Positions 21,646 through 33,000 of a stretch of 64,000 nt of DNA are shown here, in pieces (positions within the stretch are counted from its first letter, which is position 1; each line of letters begins with the position of its first letter). The translations under genes and the position numbers were made by a program. The stretch is taken from NCBI GenBank assembly GCA_035772735.1, contig JASDFA010000019.1:91696001-91760000 (forward strand), read 5' to 3'. Under the pieces are notes generated by a model that did not search any database, had not been told where the DNA came from, and worked only from the letters and a program-made list of their open reading frames with translations. This DNA is from Datura wrightii. Lineage: Eukaryota; Streptophyta; Magnoliopsida; Solanales; Solanaceae.

Positions 21646-22384
21646 CTCCCTCTCAATCTCCTTCAACCTCTCTACCTTAACATGATATGCATGAACGATG
21701 AGGCTGGAGAGGTCGATGTCCTTGATAAGCATCGCAGTTCTGACCTCCTTAAGTACCAGATCTGAAACTCCATTTACAAATTAAGCATATGAGCCCTCAG
21801 CTTAGCAACCATCTCTGGAGCATACCACAACATCTGATAAACTCTAATGCATACTCTTCCATTGTCCTATTATTCTACCTCAACTTTATAAAATCAGCAA
21901 CCTTTTCCTCCCTCAGTTCCCGAGGAAAGAATCTATCGAGGAACGCCATAACGATCTCATACCACTCTACTAGTCTTTCTCCAGTTGGCCTCCTCTCCTT
22001 CCATTGCTTGTACCAAATCTGATCCACCCCTCTCAAATGGTAGGCAGCTAGATCAACATTCTCTATAGAAATAACACCCATGATACGGGTAATCTTCTGT
22101 ACCTCATCCGTGAACTCCTGTGGGTCCTCTCCTACTTTAGATCCATGAAAAGATGGAGGGTTTATTGGGGTGAAATCCCAGACTCTCGCAGCTACTACAG
22201 ACCCGCTCACATTCACCAGAACCACCTGTTGGTTTATTTGGATGATCACAGCCTGTGCAAGCATTCGGATTGCAACCCTAAACTCGGCATGTGACACCTG
22301 ATTTCCTTGAGGGGTTGCTGGAGTTGGTGTGGCAGGTTGGTTTGCATTCCTGTTTCTCCTCCCGTTTCCTCTTTTTGGAGGCAT
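21646..22384 (-). pseudogene. GY-1 gag, N-terminal part
   Basis: ATG at 22384 (MPPKRGNGRRNR) begins an open run of about 169 codons to 21875, then stops follow. It contains the chromovirus gag signature region (DPQEF, YKQWKERR, FLDRFFPREL). The ATG is preceded by CTATTCTTTTCAG, an excellent 3' splice-site sequence. Gag forms the particle shell. AT-3 splits its distal part. Confidence 0.87.
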
Positions 22385-22391
22385 GTTATCA

Positions 22392-24065
22392 CTGAAAAGA
22401 ATAGAGCATTAGTTAGGAGGACATTTTTTGGATTAAGCCCAATGCACGATAAGGAGTATAAACAAAAGGGAAATTTCCTAAAAGTTCCTTGTAGCCTTCC
22501 CCTCATAAAGTGTGGTGTGCTTTACACCCATGACCTCTACTTGATGCGTCTTTCAGACATCCTAGGATACTCTAGACCTAGTGCTCATATACTAAGTTTG
22601 TCACGACCCGAGTCTACACCCTGGACGCAACATGGTACATGGAGAAACAAGTGACCCCAAGCTAACCCTTGGCTTAACATCACACTAGTCTACTGACTTA
22701 AGGCATAAGCGGAAGATGTAAAATAGAACTAAATAACACTTTATTTAGAAAACTAAATATCTAATAAGATACTGAAATTTATGCGATGTGCACAAAACAT
22801 ATTTAACAATGTTGTATCTGAAAGACATCTAAGATCTAGCGAGTTGCTGGGACAAGCCCCCAGCTAAAGCTAAAGTAATACTAGAAAGAAACTAAACTAA
22901 AGAAAAAGTGTTTTCCTCGAAAAATGAGGACTCATAAAATGACTAATGCTACTAGATCGTCAGAATGGAACTAATGATGATGTTGAGTTTCAGAACCTGC
23001 ACCTGTATCATAATATGATACAACATAGAAAATATATGCATCAGTACTTCAAATATTTTGAGTAAGTGAGATGTATGTAAAGCATTAACTGAACTGATAT
23101 AACATGAATGGCCAACTAATAATTGATAAGTGTAACAGTGTACGTAAACATAGATACTGGCTAACGGTCATATCATGTCCTAAAGCTATGAGACTAAACT
23201 TAGAACTGAGATTAGTTGTACTGACAAGTGGGGGAGTCTCTAACAAATATGTAACCACGTGAGTTAGATGTGGGGACCGATATATACCCTCCATCGGAGA
23301 AGGCCCACTATACCTTGCTAGGGTATAGTAGCTGAACTGGGTGATCACACTCTGAGAACCATTTGGTCTAATAACCTACAGTGGCAATGTAGTTCTGGGA
23401 TCCAGGGTGCACTGAACCTCGGGCCTACTTGATACTAAGTCCTACTCCCACTGGAAATCCTAACTACGACTGCTAGGCTGATAGCTCAAAACTGATGTTC
23501 TAAGACATAAATAAGGAATACTTATCTAAAAATACCCTGAGAGTCTGAAGGACCTGATAATTGAGACTAATGGTTCTAAGGCTGGCCAGAGCTGCTTTGT
23601 CTGAAAGCATCGTAACCATCTCAAGAACAACCTGACAACTGATAACAAAGAACTGAATATAGTCAAACTGATCATATGACATCTCTGTAAGATACTGAAT
23701 TTTGCTAAGTACTGACTGAGACTAAACAATCGATAACTCAACTCTTAATCACACAGTTGTACTATCCTGGTGATTTAAAGAATAATCAAAATCAAGCAAT
23801 GGTGTATCTAGACAATTGTGCAAGACTCCTTGAAAGCACATTTATCATCTAGGGCTAAAATACGTATTTCATGGAAAGATATATCAATAGGAAGTATAGC
23901 TAAAAAACACTTCCAAGAGTCATGGAGATTATAACAACAAGGAAATTCACAATCTAACTAACAAACAAACCCTAACTTTGATCTTCAGGGCTAGAACTGT
24001 TAAAGATTTCAGAAGGGCTTTGGGGCATAAGGGAAGAGCAATTCCCTTGCTGAATTCCCATATAC
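22392..24065 (-). other. GY-1 predicted leader intron
   Basis: Donor TAG|GTATATGG in the 5' LTR and acceptor TTCTTTTCAG before the gag ATG. The other GY-1 LTR copy near 5766 has the stronger CAG|GTATGTGG, so the present donor may have decayed. Inferred. Confidence 0.4.
22583..22594 (-). promoter_or_regulatory. GY-1 primer-binding site, decayed
   Basis: In the tRNA-iMet site position, but three of twelve bases differ from TGGTATCAGAGC. It is recognised by position beside the LTR. Confidence 0.6.
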
Positions 24066-24353
24066 CTAGAGTAGAAATCTTTGAGAAAAAAATCCTTGAG
24101 TAATCTTAGAAGAAGACTGAAACCCTTGTTCTTTCTCTGCACTTCCTGCCTGAGTTTTCTATGTACTAACTATAGAGACTGAGAGGAAATGAGAGGAAAC
24201 TATCGACTAACTCCCTAAATACCTCTCAAAATAACCCCAAAATGATGTAGTTTAGGACCTAGGAACTTAGAAATTATGAAAATGCCCTTACTAAAATTGT
24301 TGGAATACTAAAATTGTTGGAAAACTGACCCTGCCAGTCCTCCCGAGGGACAT
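22599..24353 (-). repeat. GY-1 5' LTR, left segment
   Basis: Begins TGTCACGACCCG on the plus strand beside the primer site. It is interrupted by AT-2 at 24353 and resumes at 42270 after the TSD. It matches 5520 onward (for example the GAAGAGCAATTCCCTTG segment near 24035 and 5732). It has no ORF of note. Confidence 0.85.
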
Positions 24354-25839
24354 TGATGACCCGCAAGTGTACGGGTCGTACAAGTAATATAGTGGCCCTT
24401 TTTAAGAGTCGGATGTCGAACCCACAGGGACTGGACCAATTCAGCTAACTATCAAGTTCAAGTGTGATATTAAATGCCGCAAGTGTTGATTATAGACTTT
24501 TTCGAGAAATTTAATTAAGTCTGGATGTGGTCAACGAAATACTCTGAATTCATTCAAGGAGCAACTAGAGTAAAAGCCGAATAATCATGCAATACTACAA
24601 TTTACAATGGTTTAAGTATGAAACTATCAATTGTCGTCTCACATAATTAAAATTGTATGTTCATGGTCTTTTGAGCCTCTAAACACAACAAACTAGCCTC
24701 ACAACTACATTGTTTGGTGGGATGTTACATGCTAATTTGTGGGCAATTCAATTACGTGGATGTGGTTTACGTGGATGTGATTAGGGACTCTCGTACTTCT
24801 AATCATTTAACTCAACTTAGTTTCACAACTACTTCTTCAAGTGGTGGAGTGACATTTCTAAGTTAATTCATGTTCTCATCCCGTTTTATCAACCAGGCAA
24901 GGCAAATTAGGTATAATTTCTTATCCTAACCGCAAAGTATATCGTGAGATACAAACTTGCTTCCTACATTCTTTAGTTCTTGCCTAGGTTTTCTTTCTCA
25001 AGCATTTACCTAAGCTTAACATGTGTGTTTTCATGGTGATCAATCATGAAAACAACCATAATTAAGAATGCAAGACAAAACAACAATCAATTACTTAATT
25101 CCAAAACAAATTCGTAAAAACACAATCATAACTTATGGCTTCAACCCTAGAGGAAGGGTTCTAGCCACTCAAGTTCATAAAATTACAAGAAAACATTGTT
25201 AAAGTAACATACTTACGAGAATTGGTAGAAGAGAAGATGAAATTAATGAACCCTAGGTGAGTTCTCCCACTTCTCCCTTCACTCCTTGGCAGTTTTTCGG
25301 AAATAAATCGTGACAAAATGTTTTTAGGAGGTAAGGGACCTATTTATAGTAAATGTGAGGTGTATAAAATTATTATCGGCATGAAATAGCTCCGTGTCAC
25401 GGAGGTTATCATGCCAATATTCCTCTGTGACACGGAGGCATCGTGTATGCAATCTGGAAATCAAAACAGTCGCCAAACAGCAACTGTCCGCATTGGTAGC
25501 GTGTCACGCCGCTTCTGCAGTGCGTTTGAGGGTGTGTCACGGCCCTTGTCATGCAGCCTTCCTGCCGTGGCATGTTGCCAACGCACAGGTGGGCTGTTTC
25601 GCGCATCCTGCTTGCCGACGTTCGCGCTTTACTTCCGATTCCATGCCTCCACTTCACCAACTCATAAATTAGTTCCTAAAAATCATTTTAAACCTACAAA
25701 AACAAGAACTAATCATGTTGGTTAGTATATATATTCACATTTACATAAAAATACCTGAGAATGCATATAATTAAGTCGATAAACAAGACAAAACTAAGTT
25801 ATAAAGCATCACTCGAGCATGCTATTTTGCCCAAGATCA
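24354..25839 (-). repeat. AT-2 3' LTR (1486 bp)
   Basis: TG...CA ends and homologous to 40794-42264. It is 15 bp longer, explained by a short duplication around 24757-24785 (ACGTGGATGTG repeated). TATA is at 25340-25348 and a dyad at 25394-25433. Confidence 0.93.
25340..25433 (-). promoter_or_regulatory. AT-2 3' LTR TATA and dyad
   Basis: TATAAATAG (minus) lies 45 bp from the 40-bp dyad GTGTCACGGAG-N18-CTCTGTGACAC. Arms are conserved but the 18-nt spacer lacks the CGCGGAGG core seen in TK and AT-1. A second, weaker 40-bp dyad of the same 11-18-11 layout follows near 25535-25574. Confidence 0.65.
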
Positions 25840-27305
25840 CCTACCCCACACTTAAAGCCTTGTTCATCCTCGAACAACCCTTTTACATCTCATGTAAATG
25901 AAGACTCACACATAACTAATTTAACAAGATAATTGAAGTTACAACTATAATGATTATTTGAGATAACAAGTTAAAAATAGAGCATGCACGATGTTGTCAT
26001 TAAAATGAAAGACAACTATGTTAAGACTTCCTAACCTCAAGAATCGACTCTCAATGTTAGCAAACTCATGCAAATCAACCAATCAAGAAATCAGACATGA
26101 ATGTTATCTTTCATTAAACATGTGCCCTCACAACAAGAGAGTTATCCACTTTTACTCGCAAGTTTTTAAAACACAACAGGTATGGGTATATGAATAGAAT
26201 TACACTCACTCTCTCAAAGAATTCACATGCATCATGTAGTGAACTATAAGCTTGCCCTTAGTTTTTTACTCCACTAATTTAAGGATGTATGAACGTAAGA
26301 TCATGTAGGACTTAATGGGTTGTAATGTAAGCTAAGGGACGGGTAGGTACTATTCTGTCCAGTAAGAGTGGCTATCTTCCCCAAATGCTTTTAATACATC
26401 CAACATTCATTAAGGACATCTCTTTTCTTACTTCCTCCTCATTCTTTTAAATCTTGAATTTTCTCTTCCTGTTCCCATTTCTTTAAGCACACTCAGCTTA
26501 GTAGTAAGGAGTACTTAAACAACTTTTTCATTCATTTATTTCTTACTCCCTACCAATACTTAGGCATTTTAAACAAGTGCACCCTTGACCTTTCTCAACT
26601 TTTACAACTGCTAATTTTCCTTCCTTTTCATGCTTCTCACTCCTTCACTCTTTCAGATTTTTCCCTTAAGCGCTTAAGAGTTTTTGATCAAGTTCAAGGC
26701 TAATGAAAGAAAAAGGATTAATCTGATGTTGTAGCTATCAAAGAATAGACTTAAGGCTCAATGGGGCTCACTAGGATTCAACATTCAAGGTAGGTAAAGT
26801 GAGGGATAACATTTAGGTTCATTCAAAGAAATGCCTAAATCATCTCCTACAGTCCACATCCTTCATTTCGTTTTATATACATACCAGGCAAGTTCTAGAC
26901 AATCCATAGTAGCACAGAATATTAAAAAAACTTACACTCACAGCATATGCTCAATTCAAGACACATCCCGCAGACTCTTAACTCAGCTAATCACAAGAAT
27001 TCAAAATTAAGCTTCAATCACATCGAGTCAAATTCAAGAGCCTAAGTGTATCCAACATAGTTCTAACTTCTTACATGTTTCAACACTAACCACACTTGTA
27101 TCCTACAATCGTGTATAGCACATAACAAGAACATCAAGCCATTAATTAGCTACAGGTTCAAAAACCAAAACCTATTGACTAATTTTTCCTCAAGACGGTC
27201 GTCATTCATCCATCGTCGGAAATAGTCCCTAACTATGACTAAAAACATTATATACAGACAAAGAAAATTTTTATTCTTTGGTTCAAAGACCCCCCATTGG
27301 AAAAG
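25840..27305 (-). other. AT-2 3' untranslated region, no gene
   Basis: Starts with the polypurine tract (minus AAGTGTGGGGTAGG, 25840-25853). The rest is AT-rich and aligns with the AT-1 3' region. The last five bases, AAAAG (27301-27305), are the TSD of TK-2. Confidence 0.75.
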
Positions 27306-27426
27306 TGTTATACCCCGTAGGGTTCCCGACACCTAGATGACCTATTTGCACGTTGGTTAAGCATATTTGAAGGCCATACGTGTTAAAGAAAGGCCCGGGA
27401 AAAGATCGGACGAGAAACCTGTCGAA

Positions 27427-27510
27427 CCATCGCGGAAGGAGCCACGACAGAGCCCCTCCGCGATGGCAATGTGTCACGGAGGTGGAGCCTCCGCGTTGGC
27501 TCCGTGACAC
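27427..27510 (+). promoter_or_regulatory. TK-2 5' LTR dyad pair without TATA
   Basis: Two 40-bp dyads, CCATCGCGGA-N20-TCCGCGATGG (27427-27466) and GTGTCACGGAG-N18-CTCCGTGACAC (27471-27510), are both perfect in the arms and 4 bp apart. The TATATAAAG expected 22 bp downstream is deleted. Confidence 0.7.
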
Positions 27511-28628
27511 GTTGGCCTTGTCCAGGCCTAAGTATTTCCAGAAATCAGAGAGGAATAACCAGAGGAGAGAAAAGAACGAAGAGGGTAATATAATTTCATC
27601 CGATTACGCTGCCAAACGTTGTCAAAACTCAAATTAACCTCAGATACCGAGGTATTTAGCAGCAGAGAGCATTCCTACAGATTTAGTTTCGTGAAATACG
27701 GCCGACGAATCATCGAGCTACCGGACTAAGGTAAGTGGAATTGCTCCAAACTAGTGTCTGTGTGTTCCTAGCTGTGAAGTGAATATTTCTCCCTTCTGGA
27801 CTTCTGAAAAATAGCGAGTTTTCGATCGTCCTTCAATAGGCCTAAGTTTAGGCTATAACTATACCGAAAGTAATGTCGTTCTTCAGAATAAAGTTGTATT
27901 TAGTACTGCTTGATATATATATGAATGCAGTTGGAGGAAATAGCTGAAATACTGACCAAGCTACGCCAGTTAGTCAGGAAATCAGAAGCGAAGGTATGTA
28001 AAGCTAGTTTCCTCGGCAAGTTAGTAATCTCGATATAGTAAAGTAATTTAAAGGCCAGTAGAATGTTCAGAAATCATGTGTTATGTTTATTACGAATGTT
28101 GGTACGATATTAGAAGCATCATGTTATATTTTGCGCGAAACTTGACTTCTGAACATTATAGATTGAACTGTTCTAATACATTATAGCACGATATAGATTC
28201 TAATACAAATGTTAGGAACTGCACAACATACTCAGTATATGATGTAGTACAGAATGTTAGGATATTATCGTATTCAGTTGAAACCCAGTAAAGCAATGTA
28301 ATATCTGTAAGGCATCTCAGAAATAGAATGATAGGTTAAAATGAAGTTTAGGAAGCATGTTAGAAATAGTAAACCATGTTACCATAGAGACTCAGTATAC
28401 AACATGGTTTTCAGCATTAAGACTATATCTTGTTCAGCATTAGACTCAACATAGTATGGCAGAAGATTATATTTATACATATATATACTATTATCGGTCT
28501 CAGCATGTATTAAGTACGACATATTACTATCACTAGTTCAGCACACAGTATGTACAATACTTTACTACTATTAGCTTCAGTATGTGGGATATACAGATAG
28601 TATTACTAGTTGAGACCATTGTATTGTT

Positions 28629-28862
28629 TTGGGGTTGGATTACCTAGCATCCATGACCGCCCCAGGGTTAATAGCTGTATCGACTAGTCCGCCAGAGGAC
28701 GAGAATACGTCACTCTATGGAGTGGCATGCCGTCCCACATGGGATGAAGATGGGATGCCAGCTTTCCCCATATTGTGCCTTGGTCGGCCCTTATACACCC
28801 CTGTCGAGCGGATACGCCCAGGTGTTGATTCAGGAGTCCTCCGGACTCAGGTACAGTTATAG
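28629..28862 (+). other. Open frame within the TK LTR, 77 codons (coding status doubtful)
   Basis: An open frame (GLDYLAS...TAPGLIAVST) recurs at equivalent places in all five TK LTRs (4005-4238, 36473-36706, 52323-52562, 60354-60599). It has no conserved ATG: the upstream codon is TTG, and the only inner ATG is lost in TK-1. I recognise no domain. Confidence 0.25.
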
Positions 28863-29889
28863 TCAGGGGCTCAGCGAGCCCAAGTGCATACCCAGGGGAC
28901 CGGCAGGATGCTTATAGTTATTATAGGAGATGGGACGACCGGGGTAGGGGTATAGATTGCGTGTTGTTTGTACCTCCTGGCTTATGGGGGCCGGGCAAGG
29001 TTTGTGTGTGCTATGCTATGATATGTTATGTTATGACATGTTGCACTAGATACGAGTAGATCAACAGTAGAACGATACATCTCCAGGTATGACTCCTACT
29101 CCTTCCAGTACAGTTAAGAGTAGGCATAGTTTTATATTTTCAGTCAGTTAGTCTATTCCTTCCTATTTCAGTTCCATCAGTTGTGTTGTTGTTTTCAGAT
29201 ATTTCTTTCAGTTATTGTTTTACATACTCAGTGCCAGTGGTACTGACGCCCAGTGGGGCGCTGCATTACTTGCCTGCAGGTTCTCATAGACGAGGGGCCG
29301 ATACCTCGTGATTCCAGCCAGCTCACAGGGTCATCTGCTCCAGTCATCCGGAGCTAGATAGCTAGAGGTTTATCTCTTTTCTTTTGTTGCACAGCATGGG
29401 TAGGCCGGGGCCCTGTCCCGACCATCTTATCAGTATTCTTAGAGGCTTGCAGTCTGTATATATTTCCCTGTGGTCAAATGAGCCGGTCGTGTGAGGCCGT
29501 GCAGTTGTATAGCTGTTAGTACTTCAGTTTCTTTTATGTTGGCCGTATGGGGCCATAGCCTGACAGTAGTGGTGACCTTGCCAGTCACGTAGCTTTTCAA
29601 TACTCCATTGTTGAGGTACAAATAACTAGACAGCATGGTGGCCTTGTCGACCCGCATAGGCTCCCCTATATTGATATGTTTCTGGTTAGTTGTTAGTATA
29701 GGTACAGGTGGCTATAGGCCTAGTTGGCCGGAGGCTGTATTTACAACTGTTATATAGCGCGTTGTTTCCCTAAATCTGAGTTAGAGCCAGCCAGGCACCA
29801 GATGTGCTCAGGCTCAGTAGTCTAGCAGTTCAGGTCCTACTAGGGCACCAGGTGCCAGTCATACCCCCCAAGGCGGGGTGTGACAAACT

Positions 29890-29901
29890 TGGTATCAGAG
29901 C
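29890..29901 (+). promoter_or_regulatory. TK-2 primer-binding site (tRNA-iMet)
   Basis: TGGTATCAGAGC, perfect, 4 nt after the LTR. Confidence 0.95.
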
Positions 29902-30097
29902 TGGTCGTATCCCAGGGAGTCTGCAAGTCATGCTAAGTTGAGTCCTGCCCATGGATGTGTTGTGCACCACATACTATGGGTAGGGGGCTGCAAGGCATGT
30001 TAGGATGGTTGTCTTTTATTCTTATTCAGTCGTGCTGTAGAGCGGTACAATATAGGGTTGAGTCCCTAAAGCTTACTGTATTCTTTGGTTACAGATA

Positions 30098-33000
30098 ATG
30101 TCAGACTAGCGACATCCTATCACAGGCCAGAGTTTAGATATTGTAGCAGGGGAAGGCACCAGCAGGATACCTCACCCTCGTTTAGAAACAGCCCGATCAG
30201 AGAGCACCACAGAGGCATCGTCCTAGCCTTCTCAGCAGTCTCCACCACATCAGGAGTCACTTGGGGCGACACTACCTCCAGCAGTCCCTATACCGACACC
30301 TTCCGACCAGGAGGTTAGGAGTTCGGTAGTTATGTTAGCATAGATGATGGCTGCTCAGCGTCAGCCGATGCCGTCTACAGTTGCGGAGTCATCAGGAGGG
30401 CCTGGTAGTTCGAGGGTCCGAGCGTTCTTGGCTCTGAATCCCCCACAGTTTACAGGTACGGACCGGACAGAGGACCCTTAGGATTTTCTGGATCAAATGC
30501 AGAGAATTTTCAGGGTTATGCATGCCACGCCTACAGAATCAGTTGAGTTGGCAGCATTCCGGTTACGGTACATCGCCGTATTATGGTATGAAAGCTGGGA
30601 AAGGTCCCGAGGGAGAGATGTTTCCCCTCCGACCTGGTCCAGCTTCTCAAGAGCTTTTCTGGATCACTATTTTCCACGGGAGATTCGACAGGCGCGGGTA
30701 GACCAGTTTCTACATCTAGAGCAGGGAGCCATGAGTGTTCGGGAATATTCCTTGTGATTTGATTCTTTGGCTCGGTATGCACCGGCCTTTGTTGATACCA
30801 TGGCATCCAGAGTACACCGCTTTATCATGGGGTTGAATCCAGAATATGGTGAGACTTGTATTACGGCCACACTGCGAGAGGACATGGATATTGCCCGAGT
30901 TCAGGCATTTGTCCAGAATATTGAGGGCATTAGGCAGCGACATCGGGAGATCAGGAGGACCAGTCAGGAACAACGCCGCCGGGACAGGCCAATTGAGTTA
31001 CAGAGGGAGGCTCGGGGAGGACCTAGGCCACGATTGTTAGATAGGCCGCCCAGGCCCCCGCCTCCACCACAGCTGTAGAGGGGTAGATTTAGCCGCAAGG
31101 GGCAGTCAGAGACTGGCAGAGGCTTGCAGATGGCAGATTCACCATTACAGAGGAGGACAGAGCAGAGTAGGTATACTCTACCACTTTGACCTATATGCAG
31201 CCGACGCCATCCTGGAGCATGCAGGTATGGCTCCACCAGATGTTATATTTGTGGCCAAGAAGGTCATTTGATGAAAGATTGCCCCGCCAGAGGTCAAGAG
31301 AATCGGGATAGACAGGACAGGGCATCCGCAGGGTCACGAGCTACAGCATCCTCGATAGGGCGCAGGCCCTCAGTCTCAGCAGGCAGGGGTCGGGGCAGAT
31401 CAGAGGCCTCCAGTGCAGGTGCGGGTCCAAGCCGCACATATGCTTTACTAGGGAGGCAAGATTCAGAAGCGTCACCTGATGTTGTGACAGGTATGCTAAC
31501 TATCTGCTCACACCCTGCTTATGTATTGATTGATCCAGGGTCTACTTTGTCCTACATTACTCCATTTGTGGCACGAAAGTTCAATATCGCACCAGAATTA
31601 TTGCAGCAGCCCTTTTTAGTATCCACGCCCATTGGTGACTCTATCGTAGCTAGCAGAATTTACCGAGGGTGTACAGTAGAGGTTGCCAACCGTCAGACCA
31701 CAGTAGATCTGGTTGAGTTAGAAATGATAGACTTCGATGCCATAATGGGTATGGATTGGTTAGTGCCATGCTTTGCCAATGTTGAATGTTGGACCAAGAC
31801 GGTCCGATTCCACTTCCCAGGAGAAGCAGTGCAGGAGTGGAAGGGCAGCACCGCTACGCCAAAAGGTAGGTTTATTTCCTACCTTCAGGCGAGAAAGTTG
31901 ATATCTAAGGGATGTATTTACCATCTGGTCAGAGTTCAGGATGTCCGAGCAGAATCTCCGACACTCCAGTCCGTTTCGGTGGTGAACGAGTTCCCTGATG
32001 TGTTTCCCGATGAGTTACCTGGTATTCCCCTAGAAAGGGAAATAGATTTTGCTATTGACTTGTCACCCGGCACTCAGCCGATATCAATTCCTCCCTATCG
32101 TATGGCTCCTGCAGAACTCAGAGAATTAAAGGAGCAGCTGAAAGACTTGTTGGATAAAGGTTTTATTAGACCGAGTACTTCACCATGGGGTGCGCCAGTT
32201 CTGTTTGTAAGAAAGAAAGATGGCTCACTCCATATGTGCATAGATTATCAGCAATTGAACAAAGTTACAGTGAAGAACAAGTACCCGCTTCCCAGAATTG
32301 ATGACTTATTTGATCAGTTGCAGGGAGCCCGATATTTTTCCAAGATTGACCTGCATTTCGGATATCACCAGGTTCGAGTACGTGAAAGAGATATTCCTAA
32401 GACAGCGTTCAGGACCCGATATGGACATTTTGAATTTCTAGTCATGTCCTTCGGGTTAACAAATTCCCCAGCAATCTTCATGGACCTGATGAACAGTATT
32501 TTTAGATACTTCTTGGACTTGTTCGTGATAGTATTCATTGATGACATTCTGGTGTATTCTCACTCTGAAGCAGATCACTGGACTCATTTGCGGACAGTGC
32601 TCCAGATTCTCAGGGACCGCCAGTTATATGCTAAATTTTCCACGTGTGAATTCTGGCTTAATTCAGTAGCCTTTTTAGGGCATATTGTGTCGGATGCTGG
32701 TATACAGGTTGACAAGCAGAAAATAGAAGCAATTAAATCATGGCCTAGGCCTACCACTCCGACTGAAGTCCGTAGCTTTCTGGGGTTAGCAGGATATTAC
32801 AGGAGGTTCGTTGAAGGGTTCTCGACTATTGCGGCACCTCTGACTAAACTGACACAGAAAGTAGAAAAGTTTCAGTGGACAGAGGCATGCGAGCAGAGCT
32901 TCCAAGAATTGAAAGACAGATTAACCTCTGCCCCAGTGTTAGCATTGCCGGAGGGTACAAAAGGTTATTCGGTGTATTACGACGCATCAAGCGTCGGGTT

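Larger units (their letters stand above)
27306..29885 (+). repeat. TK-2 5' LTR (2580 bp)
   Basis: TGTTATACCCCG...GGGGTGTGACA. Relative to the 3' LTR it lacks about 50 bp exactly over the TATA box (between 27535 and 27536). It keeps about 40 bp near 28143-28180 that the 3' LTR has lost near 36025. Near-equal lengths therefore hide two opposite indels. Confidence 0.96.
27994..30094 (+). other. TK-2 predicted leader intron (2101 nt)
   Basis: Donor AAG|GTATGTAAAG in the LTR and acceptor TTCTTTGGTTACAG| directly before ATAATG of gag. Upstream, ATG at 27925 opens 23 codons (MQLEEIAEIL...) that end in phase 0 at the donor and would continue in frame into gag. The intron contains the end of the LTR, the primer site and the leader. 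Confidence 0.45.

Noticed and set aside
25394..25672. Two overlapping ORFs of 92 and 104 codons, rich in Cys and His
   Set aside because: They lie in the GC-rich dyad region of the AT-2 LTR; open frames there follow from composition and are not kept in the partner LTR.
28629..28862. Conserved 77-codon LTR frame as a real gene
   Set aside because: No conserved ATG, no domain, and conservation among copies is expected from recent shared ancestry; kept only as a low-confidence note.
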